This document shows positions 16,603 through 26,319 of a DNA stretch of 64,000 bases, one piece after another; the first letter of the stretch is position 1; the number at the start of each line of letters is the position of its first letter. A program made the position numbers and the translations under genes. This stretch comes from CBDCXE01 sp965223725 [NCBI: Nitrospinota bacterium]. GTDB lineage: Bacteria > Nitrospinota_A > UBA7883. The notes below the pieces were generated by a model. It did not search any database. It had not been told where the DNA came from and worked only from the letters and a program-made list of their open reading frames with translations. The stretch covers positions 62,001 to 126,000 of the forward strand of contig CBDCXE010000005.1 in the NCBI GenBank assembly GCA_965223725.1, given 5' to 3'.

Positions 16603-18000
16603 TCAGACGACCGACCCAGCCTCGATAACCTTACCGGCGTTATGAATGTTTTCGATCTCGTTGTCATCGGTTCCATTAATAATTTTGCTGGCCCACCTTC
16701 TGCCCATCAGCATGGCCGTATCCATGAAAATATATTTGAACAACCCTTGCCTGCCCAACGTGTCGAGATTATCATACCGCTTGACTACGTTTCGCAATGT
16801 TCTCACTTTCGCGCTGTAACCCAGCCCATACCTTGGGTACGCATGTTCGGCGTACGTGGAAAAATGGCTAGACACATTGGCGGAAAAATCAAACCCCAGC
16901 TTACCCAGGTCGACTATTGCCCGTTCCATAAGATCGTCCCCGTTGACGTTCCATATGTATTCGTCTTTCTCGCATGGTATCTCCAGCATCAGCGATGTTT
17001 TCCCTTCCGGCGCGCTGTATGGGCTCCTACGTTTTGGTTCCTGAACCCTGGTCATCAATATATCTTTCTCCGGAGTATACATCCATGTGTTTGGCGAAAC
17101 ATTTTCCACTCCGTCCAGAACTATATTCAGAAATCGTAATGAACGAAAAGGGAGTGGTTCGATCTCGTCCGGCTCCAGTAATGAAACAAGCTGATCCAAT
17201 GGTATTGTGGATAGGAAAAAATCGGCGTCAAGTCCAACTTTTTCGCCCGATTCTTTTTCAATAAGCGCTTGGCAGATTGTATTTTTCTCCGACAGGAATG
17301 CGACCGGCCTGGCGCCTGTTAATATTTTCCCGCCCTTGCGTTCAATATCCTGTGCCATCGCTTCGAATATCTGGCCTATGCCACCTTCAGGGTAATGATA
17401 CTTGGAGGCATATGATCGTGGCTTCGATCCGGTTAATCCAATCGATTTAATGATCGCCTGTTTCAAGTCTGGAGTCGATATCCGTTGCGCAGCCCAATCG
17501 GACGATAGTCGCGCCGCCGGGATGCCCCACAGCTTTTCAGTGTACGGTTTGAAAAAATAGTCGGCCAAAGGTTTACCAAACCGATTGTCGACCCACGCTT
17601 CAAATGAATCGGCCGGGGCGGACGATTTGGTAAAACCGATAGATGACGCAAAATAGCCGGCTGCAAAACGCGCAGTGTCTGGCAGGCTCGATTTTGTAAA
17701 CGCGTCGACCAGATTAATCGGGTAATCGTATTGTCGGCCAGCAAACCGTATGATGCTTTTGCGTTCTCTGGTTAGCAGACGATCACCCAGCAGAGAGCTG
17801 ATGTCATTGATAAGCAGCTGGTCAGCAGAGATGAAACGATGCCCACCCAGATCGAACTGGTATCCATCCCTCCGTGTGGTTTTGCACAGGCCGCCCGGGG
17901 CGCGATCCCTTTCGATTACGGTTACATCTACTCCGGCGTTTGCCAGGTCCCAGGCGGCGGTGAGTCCGCATGGCCCGCCGCCAAATATAACCGCGTTCAA
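16603..18000 (-). CDS. FAD-dependent oxidoreductase, UDP-galactopyranose mutase/protoporphyrinogen oxidase-like
   Basis: 465 aa. N-terminal dinucleotide fold VIFGGGPCGLTAAWDLA and IERDRAPGGLCKT, then FDLGGHRFI, FFKPYTEKLWGIPAARLSSDWAAQRIS and a C-terminal FAD contact GRQGLFKYIFMDTAMLMGRRWA. Such NAD(P)-binding Rossmann enzymes are often placed near polysaccharide genes; with the adjacent GT-C-like protein, a sugar or lipid-linked-sugar substrate is possible. The start is TTG 18000, with AAGGAG eight bases upstream. It lies 12 bases after the porin gene. Confidence 0.8.
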   Translation of the reverse strand: MNAVIFGGGPCGLTAAWDLANAGVDVTVIERDRAPGGLCKTTRRDGYQFDLGGHRFISADQLLINDISSLLGDRLLTRERKSIIRFAGRQYDYPINLVDAFTKSSLPDTARFAAGYFASSIGFTKSSAPADSFEAWVDNRFGKPLADYFFKPYTEKLWGIPAARLSSDWAAQRISTPDLKQAIIKSIGLTGSKPRSYASKYHYPEGGIGQIFEAMAQDIERKGGKILTGARPVAFLSEKNTICQALIEKESGEKVGLDADFFLSTIPLDQLVSLLEPDEIEPLPFRSLRFLNIVLDGVENVSPNTWMYTPEKDILMTRVQEPKRRSPYSAPEGKTSLMLEIPCEKDEYIWNVNGDDLMERAIVDLGKLGFDFSANVSSHFSTYAEHAYPRYGLGYSAKVRTLRNVVKRYDNLDTLGRQGLFKYIFMDTAMLMGRRWASKIINGTDDNEIENIHNAGKVIEAGSVV

Positions 18001-18012
18001 AATATTATCTCC

Positions 18013-19110
18013 TTACCAGAAGGCGACTATCTGAAAGATGGTGTTGTTGTTGTCCACCTTCGGACCCTGCTCGTCATTTATCTGATGCTCCGCCTTCAAC
18101 TGCACCCCCTTGGTGGCGTGCCATACCACGCCGAACGATGTCTCGGTTTTCTGATTATCAGCTACATCCTTATCATTATCATACTGCCCGTATCTGGCGA
18201 CAATTTCAAATAGTGGATGGACATGAGAGCTAAGCTGCGCATAATAACCTTCCACATTTTTGTCTTGCCCTGCCAGGGAAGAAGCGCTCTCATCCTTGCC
18301 GTTTACGTACTCTGCTATGAGCGTCGGCGCCATATCGGCTCCAAATATTTTATCCGAGTCAACCCTCAAATGTGCGCCGAATCGCTGGGAAGTAAACTCA
18401 TCATTTTCATCCCATTTGCCAGAAGCGAATGATAGGCCGGTGTTTACGCCTTCCATTAGTTGATCCATCCGGATGGTGGCGCCGAAGGTTTTACTGTCAT
18501 TGCCGCCGCCTTTGCTGTCGCGGGAGATACCGCCGTTGAACGTGTCACCATTGATGACGTATAAATCGACCTGTCCAAACCCGTCGAACTGCTGGTTTAC
18601 TCCTACGCCCACATCTGACCATGTGCCTGGAATAATACCGCCGCTTTTCATGACTTTCGGGCGAGTTATCAATTTGTTTTTATGACCAGGATAGCTGAGG
18701 TATTCGATGCCGAAAGGTACATAAAAAATACCAGCGATCAATGCCGTTGGATCCCATGGTGTCAGGCGCAGGTTGGCGCTGTCAACCTTGATTTCACCCG
18801 ATCCTCCATCTCTACTTTCGCCCGAATCTTCGAGACGTGGAAAGTGCTCATATTCAATTTCGGAAGAGACGAAGGCTATTTCGCTTAGCTTCACTCCCAT
18901 CCAAACCGTGATTTTATGCGCGTCGAATGTACTGTTTTTACCTTCACTATCCCAATATTCAAACTCGTAATAGCCGTGCCACTCTACTGGTGAAGAGTCG
19001 CCTGATCCAACCTCCGAAACGTCGAATGCGTATCCATTTTCAGCATTGACAACGCTGACAACCACCGCTGCAATGAATATGAAAACCATTCTCAATAAAT
19101 AAAACCTCAT
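18013..19110 (-). CDS. Outer-membrane porin, phosphate/anion-selective porin-like
   Basis: 365 aa with a signal peptide (hydrophobic 5-22, cleavage near NAENGYA), then alternating beta-strand pattern, DPTALIAGIFYVPFGIEYLS typical of OprO/OprP-like porins, and a terminal Phe-Trp (IVAFW) for barrel assembly. It lies 55 bases downstream of the FTR1-associated periplasmic gene, so it may admit iron complexes, though the pore's selectivity is not readable. Confidence 0.82.
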   Translation of the reverse strand: MRFYLLRMVFIFIAAVVVSVVNAENGYAFDVSEVGSGDSSPVEWHGYYEFEYWDSEGKNSTFDAHKITVWMGVKLSEIAFVSSEIEYEHFPRLEDSGESRDGGSGEIKVDSANLRLTPWDPTALIAGIFYVPFGIEYLSYPGHKNKLITRPKVMKSGGIIPGTWSDVGVGVNQQFDGFGQVDLYVINGDTFNGGISRDSKGGGNDSKTFGATIRMDQLMEGVNTGLSFASGKWDENDEFTSQRFGAHLRVDSDKIFGADMAPTLIAEYVNGKDESASSLAGQDKNVEGYYAQLSSHVHPLFEIVARYGQYDNDKDVADNQKTETSFGVVWHATKGVQLKAEHQINDEQGPKVDNNNTIFQIVAFW

Positions 19111-19165
19111 GATTGCTCCTTAAAAGATAGATATAAAAATAGAATTGATCGTCTTTAGAATAGGG

Positions 19166-19774
19166 TCATTCTTTGAAGACGGGAAATGACTTTTCGATAT
19201 GCTCTTCGATCGATTTTACGGCAAGGTCATAATTCGCCACATCCGGCGCTTTCTGTCCGATGCCGAACAGGCCCGGGTTACCTAAAGCTTCCAGCGCAAG
19301 GTTAAACTGGGTGAAAATTTGTGCGCTGGTTTGCGGGTCGAGTTTCCTTATATTGCCATCCAGAACATCAGAATAGCTTTTATGGGCAAGCTTCAGCCGC
19401 GCCTTGGCGTTTTTGAAATCCGACAATTTTTCATTTTGATTTTGATGCAGCTTCTCGCGAATAGAGAGGTAGACCACATTCGCAAATACCTCGGCGGTTT
19501 TGGAAACATCCATTTCCTCGATGGCGGCGTCAACCCGCGGAGCCAGATAGTCCAGCTCGAACAGGTGGCCTTTTTGGAGCGCAACGCATTTATCAAATTC
19601 CGGCTTGACTTTATCCCACATCCCTTTTCGGGCAGAGGTGATGGCGGATTTGAATATGACCGCAATAGGGTCCTCCTTTTCGGCGTAGCTATAAGCCATC
19701 ACACCGCTTGCGCTGGAAAGAATAATGCCTGAGACCGCAATCATAACGGTCAAAATGGTACGAGGATTATGCAT
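19166..19774 (-). CDS. Periplasmic protein of the FTR1 iron-uptake operon
   Basis: 202 aa with a signal peptide (MHNPRTILTVMIAVSG... cleaved near VMA). The mature part is helical (AIEEMDVSKTAEVFANVVYLSIREKLHQN...), comparable in role to the periplasmic partners found beside FTR1 permeases (EfeO/P19-like), but without the EfeO Glu-rich or M75 signature. ATG 19774 overlaps the FTR1 gene by eight bases; an upstream in-frame start at 19807 would spoil the signal peptide. Confidence 0.7.
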   Translation of the reverse strand: MHNPRTILTVMIAVSGIILSSASGVMAYSYAEKEDPIAVIFKSAITSARKGMWDKVKPEFDKCVALQKGHLFELDYLAPRVDAAIEEMDVSKTAEVFANVVYLSIREKLHQNQNEKLSDFKNAKARLKLAHKSYSDVLDGNIRKLDPQTSAQIFTQFNLALEALGNPGLFGIGQKAPDVANYDLAVKSIEEHIEKSFPVFKE

Positions 19775-20594
19775 GAACAACTTCTTTTTTCCCATATAAA
19801 CGGTCACCCATCAGCAACCAGCCCATGCTGATCAGATAGCCCCAGTAGGTGACAACTTGTAGCGCGCTGGGCGAATGGGTGTAGCCAAAAAGGGCTTTGA
19901 AGAAAATGCCAACTTCGCTATGGTCCTTCATGAACCACCCGATATCAACAACGTTATTTTTTATGATGGGCAATGCGTTGATATCCTGCAATATCCCGAT
20001 GCAGTTGGAACAAAGCCCGGCGGCAATGAGTATGATCAAAGCGCCTGTAATCTGAAAAAATGTTTTAATAGGCAACGATTTCAGCCCTGTGAAAATAAGG
20101 ACCGTGGTAATGATCGACGCGGCAATACCAAGCAGGCCGCCTAGCAACACACCAGAGCCCATCTGGTCGCCGAAAAGCGCGCCCAGGAACAGCACGGTCT
20201 CGAACCCTTCCCTGACAACAGCCAGGTAGGCCATGAAAATGAGGGCGAATATACTGCCGGCGCTGATGACCTCGGTCAGCTTCGCCTCCATTGTGTTTTT
20301 TATGCTGCGGGAGTTGTGGCTCATCCAGATGACCATATAGGATAAAACAACAACGGCAAGCCCCATCGTGGCAAGCTTGATATACAGCTCGCCCATGGTG
20401 CTGGAGAAGCCGCTGTAAAATAGCTGAAATACGACAGCAAGAGCGAACGCGGAAAGCACACCAAGAGTGACGCCCACATAGACCCATTTGTAATATTGTT
20501 TCAAACCAGAGCGGGAAAGATAGGAGATGATAATCCCCACTACCAAAAACGCTTCTAACCCTTCGCGGAACGTTATTAAAAATCCACCAGTCAT
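19767..20594 (-). CDS. FTR1-family high-affinity iron permease
   Basis: 275 aa with about seven membrane segments. The two REGLE-type iron motifs are visible: TFREGLEAFLVVG in helix 1 and VVREGFETVLFLG in helix 4. FTR1 proteins move Fe3+ or Fe2+ across the inner membrane. MTGGFLITFREGLE starts at 20594, the usual N-terminus; 20615 is an in-frame alternative. A Fur-type operator lies about 80 bases upstream. Confidence 0.93.
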   Translation of the reverse strand: MTGGFLITFREGLEAFLVVGIIISYLSRSGLKQYYKWVYVGVTLGVLSAFALAVVFQLFYSGFSSTMGELYIKLATMGLAVVVLSYMVIWMSHNSRSIKNTMEAKLTEVISAGSIFALIFMAYLAVVREGFETVLFLGALFGDQMGSGVLLGGLLGIAASIITTVLIFTGLKSLPIKTFFQITGALIILIAAGLCSNCIGILQDINALPIIKNNVVDIGWFMKDHSEVGIFFKALFGYTHSPSALQVVTYWGYLISMGWLLMGDRLYGKKEVVHA

Positions 20595-20672
20595 CTTTCT
20601 GCCATTTTCTGTCAAATATTATTGACGCATGTTTACAAGTAATCACTTTTGCCGATTATCGGCTTGTATTTC

Positions 20673-20697
20673 GATATTGATAATCATATTCAATATC
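20673..20697 (-). promoter_or_regulatory. Fur-type operator upstream of FTR1
   Basis: A 25-base inverted repeat with perfect outer arms GATATTGA and TCAATATC around TAATCATAT. It contains TGATAATCATATTCA, close to the 7-1-7 Fur consensus TGATAATNATTATCA. It lies between the FTR1 gene and the DUF2284 gene, both read leftward. Fe-responsive repression of the FTR1 operon is inferred. Confidence 0.75.
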
Positions 20698-20770
20698 TAA
20701 AAGCAAGTCAACACTTTTTTTCATTTTTTTTGATCAGTAGTTAAAAGATCGGATTCCTCAGGATGGGAGC

Positions 20771-21424
20771 TTACTCTACCAGCAGCATTCCGTTCCAGAT
20801 GATCTCGGTTTTAGGCGGAAGGTCGAAGGGCAGGCCTGCATTAATAGAGGTTTGCACTACATCGATACCCACCGCTTCCAACGATGGACGGGGTTTGTAC
20901 GGCTCCGGGCACTTTTCCGTGGAACCGACGGCTACACATTCTTCACATAGCAGGCACCTGCCGCCAATAAACCCGGTGGCATAGTGAAACCCCATCTGCA
21001 TTGCCTTGCCTTCTATATTGTTGATGAGCATGTGGAGGTTGATCTCCGCCAGCCGCATGTCATCCAGTGCCTTTGCGACACTTTTGTCGGTGGTGGTTTT
21101 TATGCCCTTTTTTTCAAGCGAAGCGATAAATTTTAATACCTCGCTTTTATCAGCGGAGGTAATAGAGCCATCGATATCGCTTTTGGTCTGGATCAGCATA
21201 GCGACACTGTAGTTACCAGTCATCCTTCGGAAATCATCCACTGACATTGTGTTAGGTGGGCATGTGAGGCAATGCCCATAATGCGGGCACAGCGGTATTT
21301 CACATTTCATGCGCACCCGCTCGTCCACAACCACTTGTTCGGCAGGGAAGACGCTGGTTCTGTGGGCGCCGATATCGACAGCGAATTTTTCCAGCTCTTT
21401 ATAACTGGTGTTGGAGTTATTCAG
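20771..21424 (-). CDS. DUF2284 predicted metal-binding protein
   Basis: 217 aa if begun at CTG 21424. Cys-rich motifs are typical of DUF2284: MKCEIPLCPHYGHCLTCPPN near the N-terminus and FIGGRCLLCEECVAVGSTEKCPEP in the second half, suggesting metal or Fe-S binding. The first standard start, GTG 21334, would cut the conserved segment before VRMKC. The frame is open 30 codons further up, with no ATG/GTG/TTG, to a TGA at 21428-21430. CTG 21424 lies seven bases after AGGAG and is the likely start. Function is unknown; the family is common in anaerobes. Confidence 0.82.
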   Translation of the reverse strand: MNNSNTSYKELEKFAVDIGAHRTSVFPAEQVVVDERVRMKCEIPLCPHYGHCLTCPPNTMSVDDFRRMTGNYSVAMLIQTKSDIDGSITSADKSEVLKFIASLEKKGIKTTTDKSVAKALDDMRLAEINLHMLINNIEGKAMQMGFHYATGFIGGRCLLCEECVAVGSTEKCPEPYKPRPSLEAVGIDVVQTSINAGLPFDLPPKTEIIWNGMLLVE

Positions 21425-21622
21425 CTTTCATCTCCTGGTTGATACACTGTTCCCACTGATTTTAACATAACCTGAATCAAGCGCAATTTTTAGTCTTGAT
21501 GTCGATTATAGTCATTCAGCTTGCACAACCGCTGATTATCATGGACAATCCAGTTTTAGTTATTATGGTCGTTACCACACGATAGGCGCCAATAAATTTT
21601 AGGTTATTTAAAAACAGAAACA

Positions 21623-23632
21623 ATGAAACAAATATTTATTTTGCTGTCAATACTGCTTATGCCGGCCCAGCTTTGGGCGGGGGAATACCTTGTCACATTT
21701 ACCGACACCAGCGGCTCTAAAATCAAGCTGACATCACCGCCACAACGGGTGGTCTCTTTATCACCTCCAGTTACAGAGATATTAATGGCGATAGGCGCTG
21801 GCTCCGTCGTCAAAGGGATAACGTACCATTCAGAAAAATCAGCGCATAGCATTGGGAAAAAAATTATCGGAGGGTTTATAAATCCTGACATGGATCGTGT
21901 GGCCCGGCTAGATCCTGAAATCATATTTTATGAAGATTTGCATAAGGATGCAATCCAACGATTCGTCGGCAGGGCCATCCTTGTTCAGCTTACGGCCAAC
22001 TCTATTGCCGAAAGCTTTGATCAAATCACCCTCCTGGGTCGTATTTTTAACTCAGATGATGAAGCCGCCCGGATAATCAAAGAGCAGAAACTTCAACTGG
22101 CGAATATTGCCAGGAAGACCGCCAAGATTCCAGCAGACAAACGAAAGCGAATTTTGCGCCTGATGGATAATGAAACTGCCATGGCTCCAGGCGATGACTC
22201 TTTTCAAAACGAGTTAATCCGGGTCGCCGGAGGCGTTGCCCCTGAATTCGGAAATTCGGGGCATTTTACCTATGTGAGTTTGCAGGAATGGCAAAAGTTT
22301 AATCCACAGGTAATATACAGCTGCAGTGAACATCGCAAGGCCATAACCATACTAGACCAGCCCGGCTGGAAGGATGTGGACGCTGTGCGCAACCGTCAGG
22401 TATTCCTGTTTCCCTGCTATCAAATTAACCGTGTCGCCACCCATAGCGGCCACTTTGTATCGTGGCTGGCCGCCCGTGTTTATCGCGAACAGTTCAGTGA
22501 TAAGGGCAATTACATTCTGCCCCAGCAAGTGGTGGCGCGAAAACCATTGAATGTCGATGTGGGATATGTAAGGAAAGCTGAAATCATAGAGAGCGATATC
22601 AAGGATTTTCGAAATAAAACTGTGGCGCTCTATCTTAAAAAGCCAATGAAAGTTGTTTCTACTTTGGACGGACAGGTGGATAACATATCGATAATCGCCA
22701 ATAACTATTATCCCCAGCCATCATGGGGCCTTGGGTATAAAGAAGGATTAAAAGGTCTGCGAAAAAATACTCAGGCAACGCTTGGGTTCGATCCAGACAG
22801 CACGGCTATGCTCATCACAGGCGCTAACATGGACAACCTGACAGTTATAAAAAAATCGTTTAAAAGGATGGAAGTTACAGCGCTGGTTACTGCCGGGGTG
22901 GAAAGCAACGCAATACGAATGAGCGCCGATACCGGTAATTATTATGAACCGAAAATTGCCGACGGCAATGAAAAGCCGGGTACAATTAACATTTTGTTGA
23001 TGAGTAATATGCGCCTGACACCGCGGGCCATGACCCGGGCCATCATCAGCGCCACCGAAGGAAAAACAGCGGCGCTTCAGGATTTGGATGTCCGATCTAC
23101 ATATACATATGCCAACAATCAGGCGACCGGCACCGGCACCGATAATATCATTGTTCTTGAAGGCGAAGGGGAGCTGATCAACACCAGTGGCGGCCATAGC
23201 AAGATGGGAGAGCTGATGGCGCGTGCGGTCTATGATGGGGTGCAAAAGGCGGTTAGCTTGCAAAACGGAATCTTTACCAAACGCTCTGTTTTCCAGCGGC
23301 TCAAGGATCGCCAAATCAGCCTCTATGCTTTCAGCAGGCGGTTTGTTGGAGACGCAGACGCATTTGTCCTGAGTAGTATAGTGGAAAGGCTTCTGCTGGA
23401 GCCAGAATACGAAAGCTTTATGACAGCAATTATGGCCATCAGCGATGATTATGAAAGGGGACTTGTTACCGATACGCAAGCGCTGGATCTGTGGAGCCGC
23501 TCTATTGCCAGCAAGGTTGCCGGGGTATCAGTTGAACCCACTGACATAGAAGTTGACGGCATCCCCAAAGTTGTAGCCAAAGGTCTTGGCGCCCTGTTCA
23601 GCGGCGCGCAGGTGAAAATGGTAACGCCGTAG
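21623..23632 (+). CDS. Exported BtuF-CbiZ fusion: corrinoid-binding protein plus adenosylcobinamide amidohydrolase
   Basis: 669 aa. A signal peptide (1-19, LLMPAQLWAG) precedes a BtuF/FepB-type periplasmic binding domain (about 25-295: QRVVSLSPPVTEILMAIGAG, RLDPEIIFYED, LPQ after a linker). The second half (about 335-540) matches CbiZ: NNYYPQPSWGLGYKEGLKG, AMLITGANMDNL, VTALVTAGVESNAIRMS, TINILLMSNMRLTPRAMTRA, TGTGTDNIIV. CbiZ cleaves the aminopropanol arm from adenosylcobinamide to give adenosylcobyrate. About 120 further residues follow with no recognised domain. The leader suggests that corrinoid remodelling takes place in the periplasm. No btuCD or btuB is adjacent. Confidence 0.88.
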   Translation: MKQIFILLSILLMPAQLWAGEYLVTFTDTSGSKIKLTSPPQRVVSLSPPVTEILMAIGAGSVVKGITYHSEKSAHSIGKKIIGGFINPDMDRVARLDPEIIFYEDLHKDAIQRFVGRAILVQLTANSIAESFDQITLLGRIFNSDDEAARIIKEQKLQLANIARKTAKIPADKRKRILRLMDNETAMAPGDDSFQNELIRVAGGVAPEFGNSGHFTYVSLQEWQKFNPQVIYSCSEHRKAITILDQPGWKDVDAVRNRQVFLFPCYQINRVATHSGHFVSWLAARVYREQFSDKGNYILPQQVVARKPLNVDVGYVRKAEIIESDIKDFRNKTVALYLKKPMKVVSTLDGQVDNISIIANNYYPQPSWGLGYKEGLKGLRKNTQATLGFDPDSTAMLITGANMDNLTVIKKSFKRMEVTALVTAGVESNAIRMSADTGNYYEPKIADGNEKPGTINILLMSNMRLTPRAMTRAIISATEGKTAALQDLDVRSTYTYANNQATGTGTDNIIVLEGEGELINTSGGHSKMGELMARAVYDGVQKAVSLQNGIFTKRSVFQRLKDRQISLYAFSRRFVGDADAFVLSSIVERLLLEPEYESFMTAIMAISDDYERGLVTDTQALDLWSRSIASKVAGVSVEPTDIEVDGIPKVVAKGLGALFSGAQVKMVTP

Positions 23633-23676
23633 CGCCCCTCGAACTTAGCGCCGCAAGATGGTCTGACGAAAAATAA

Positions 23677-23753
23677 TGGGGTGAGCGACGGGATTTGAAC
23701 CCGCGACCACTGGAGCCACAATCCAGTGCTCTACCAACTGAGCTACGCCCACC
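23677..23753 (-). tRNA. tRNA-His (GTG anticodon)
   Basis: On the minus strand the cloverleaf is complete: acceptor GTGGGCG with CGCTCAC, D-arm GCTCAGTTGGTAGAGC, anticodon stem CTGGA/TCCAG with loop TTGTGGC (anticodon GTG), T-arm GGGTTCGAATCCC. The extra G at position -1 and discriminator C73 are the tRNA-His identity marks, and CCA is encoded. It lies downstream of leuS on the same strand. Confidence 0.97.
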
Positions 23754-23838
23754 TACGGAATAGTAATTAAAGCCCAACGTATCGGTTTAATCAACCGGAA
23801 AATGGAATTATTTAAACCACAAGCCACATCAGAACAAA

Positions 23839-26319
23839 TCAAATAACTATGTTGACCAGCTTCCCCGGCACAACGATCACTTTCCTGACATCCTTTCCAT
23901 CTATTATAGCCGCCACTTTTTTATCAGCCAGCGCTTGGCCTTCCATCTGCTCCTTCGTGATATCGGCCGGGACATTGATCCGGCCCCGCAATTTGCCATT
24001 CACCTGAACGATAATCAGGATCTCATCCTTGACCAGGCAAGCTTCATCCGCAACGGGCCAATGTTGATCAATGGACTCACCCTCGCCGCCGATCATCTCC
24101 CAAATCTGTGCGGAGAAATGAGGCGTCATCGGCTGAAGAAGCAGCGCTACCGTCTCCACAGCTTCATGGATCACCGATTTTGATGCAGGATCATCACCAA
24201 ATTTGAACGCTGTTAGGGTGTTGACGTATTCCATGATCGCCGCAATCGATGTATTGAACTGAAACCGATCGAAATCTGTATTTACTTTTGCCCGGGCCTC
24301 GTGTGTGGCGCGTCGCATATCAGCCAGATCTTTGGACAAACCTTCCAGCCCGGGGCCTGGCTCCCCCGCATTGCGTATCAACTCGATATTTTCATCCACA
24401 AATTTGTATACACGATTAAGGAACCGGAAAGAGCCTTCGATTCCGGCGTCGCTCCATTCCAGGTCACGCTCCGGTGGCGATGCGAACAGGATGAACAGCC
24501 GGGTCGCGTCTGCGCCATACTTCTTCGCCATTTCGTCCAGCGGCACAACATTGCCTTTAGACTTGCTCATCTTGGCGCCTTCCTTTATCACCATCCCCTG
24601 GGTCAGCAGCCGCTTGAAAGGCTCCGCCACCTGGACCACGCCGATGGATTGCAAAAACCGTGTGAAGAACCGGGCGTATAGCAAATGCAAAATAGCATGC
24701 TCTATCCCGCCAACATACTGGTCCACCGGCATCCAATAGTCGATATCGTCTTTATCTGCTAGCGCTGTTTCACATCGGGCGGAGCTGTATCTGTTGAAAT
24801 ACCATGACGAGCAGATAAACGTATCCATGGTATCGGTTTCCCGTTTGGCAGAGCCGCCACAGGTTGGGCAATCAACATTGGTGAATGAGTCAAGGTCGGC
24901 GATGGGCGAAATACCGCTTTCCGGAAATTCGACATCAGTCGGCAGAACAACCGGCAGCTGATCATCCGGCACGCGGACCGGGCCGCAACTGTCACAATGA
25001 ATGATCGGGATCGGCGCGCCCCAGTATCGCTGTCGCGAGATGCCCCAGTCACGAAGACGATAGTTGACAGAGCCTTCGCCGATGTTTTCATTTTCCAGAT
25101 GTTCTATAACTTTGCCAATACCATCCTTACGGTTATGGAGACCATCGAATGGGCCAGAGTTGACCATCACGCCATCGCCTGCATAAGCTTCATCCAATTT
25201 ATCGTCAGTCATGCTTTCACCATCGGGCGAGATCACTATCCGTATGGGGATGTCATACTTCTTCGCAAACTCAAAATCGCGCTGGTCATGGGCCGGGACA
25301 GACATGATGGCGCCGGAGCCATATTCGATCAGTACAAAGTTGGCGATCCATATCGGTATCCGTTCATTGTTCATAGGGTTCACAGCGTAACGTCCGGTGA
25401 ACACGCCCTTCTTCTCCACTGCGCCCGCTGCCCGATCGACGGCGTCCAGCGCGACAGTCTCCTGCACGAAATCTTGCACAGCGGCTTCATGTTCTGTACC
25501 CTTCGCCAAGTCGCCAGACAGCGGATGCTCCGGAGCCAAAGCTATGAACGTTGCGCCATAGAGGGTGTCCGGGCGCGTGGTGAAGACATCGATAGCATCG
25601 CCATCCTCGACCTGGAACCGGACCTTGGCGCCACGGGATTTGCCGATCCAGTTTTTCTGCATCGTCAGCACACGCTCCGGCCACGAGCCTTCAAGCCCTT
25701 TCAGTCCATCGAGCAATTGGTCGGCGTAGTCTGTGATTTTCAAAAACCAGCCATCCCGCTCCTGTTGGGCCACGTTGTTATCGCACCGCCAGCATTGCCC
25801 GTCGATCACCTGCTCGTTAGCCAGCACGGTATGGCAATGGCCGCACCAGTTGACGAACGATTTTTTGCGATAAGCCAACCCTTCGTCATACATGCGGGCG
25901 AAGATCCATTGCGTCCACTTGTAATAGCCGGGGTGGCTTGTGGCGATCTCCCGGTCCCAGTCGTAGGAGATGCCCATCAGCTTGAACTGACGGTGCATCT
26001 CGTCGATATTGTTTTTCGTCCACTTGTATGGATGACTTTTATTCTGGATCGCCGCGTTCTCCGCCGGCATGCCGAACGAGTCCCACCCGATGGGGTGGAG
26101 CGTGTTGAACCCTTGCATCCGTTTCTGCCTGGCGATGGCGTCGCCTATGGCATAGTTGCGCAGGTGGCCCACATGCAGCTTGCCTGATGGGTAGGGGAAC
26201 ATCTCCAGCAGATAAAATTTCGGACGGGCGCTGTCCCTATCGACTCGATAAACGCCGCGTTCTTCCCAATGTTTCTGCCATTTGGCCTCCACCGTTTTAA
26301 AGTCGTAATTACTCGCCAT
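23839..26319 (-). CDS. leuS: Leucyl-tRNA synthetase
   Basis: 826 aa class I synthetase, full length. HIGH-type motif [15 protein letters not shown] near residue 42, tryptophan-rich zinc-like module [14 protein letters not shown], editing domain with [20 protein letters not shown] near 597 and C-terminal [12 protein letters not shown]. Charges tRNA-Leu. Housekeeping gene with no sign of transfer. Confidence 0.98.
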   Translation of the reverse strand: MASNYDFKTVEAKWQKHWEERGVYRVDRDSARPKFYLLEMFPYPSGKLHVGHLRNYAIGDAIARQKRMQGFNTLHPIGWDSFGMPAENAAIQNKSHPYKWTKNNIDEMHRQFKLMGISYDWDREIATSHPGYYKWTQWIFARMYDEGLAYRKKSFVNWCGHCHTVLANEQVIDGQCWRCDNNVAQQERDGWFLKITDYADQLLDGLKGLEGSWPERVLTMQKNWIGKSRGAKVRFQVEDGDAIDVFTTRPDTLYGATFIALAPEHPLSGDLAKGTEHEAAVQDFVQETVALDAVDRAAGAVEKKGVFTGRYAVNPMNNERIPIWIANFVLIEYGSGAIMSVPAHDQRDFEFAKKYDIPIRIVISPDGESMTDDKLDEAYAGDGVMVNSGPFDGLHNRKDGIGKVIEHLENENIGEGSVNYRLRDWGISRQRYWGAPIPIIHCDSCGPVRVPDDQLPVVLPTDVEFPESGISPIADLDSFTNVDCPTCGGSAKRETDTMDTFICSSWYFNRYSSARCETALADKDDIDYWMPVDQYVGGIEHAILHLLYARFFTRFLQSIGVVQVAEPFKRLLTQGMVIKEGAKMSKSKGNVVPLDEMAKKYGADATRLFILFASPPERDLEWSDAGIEGSFRFLNRVYKFVDENIELIRNAGEPGPGLEGLSKDLADMRRATHEARAKVNTDFDRFQFNTSIAAIMEYVNTLTAFKFGDDPASKSVIHEAVETVALLLQPMTPHFSAQIWEMIGGEGESIDQHWPVADEACLVKDEILIIVQVNGKLRGRINVPADITKEQMEGQALADKKVAAIIDGKDVRKVIVVPGKLVNIVI

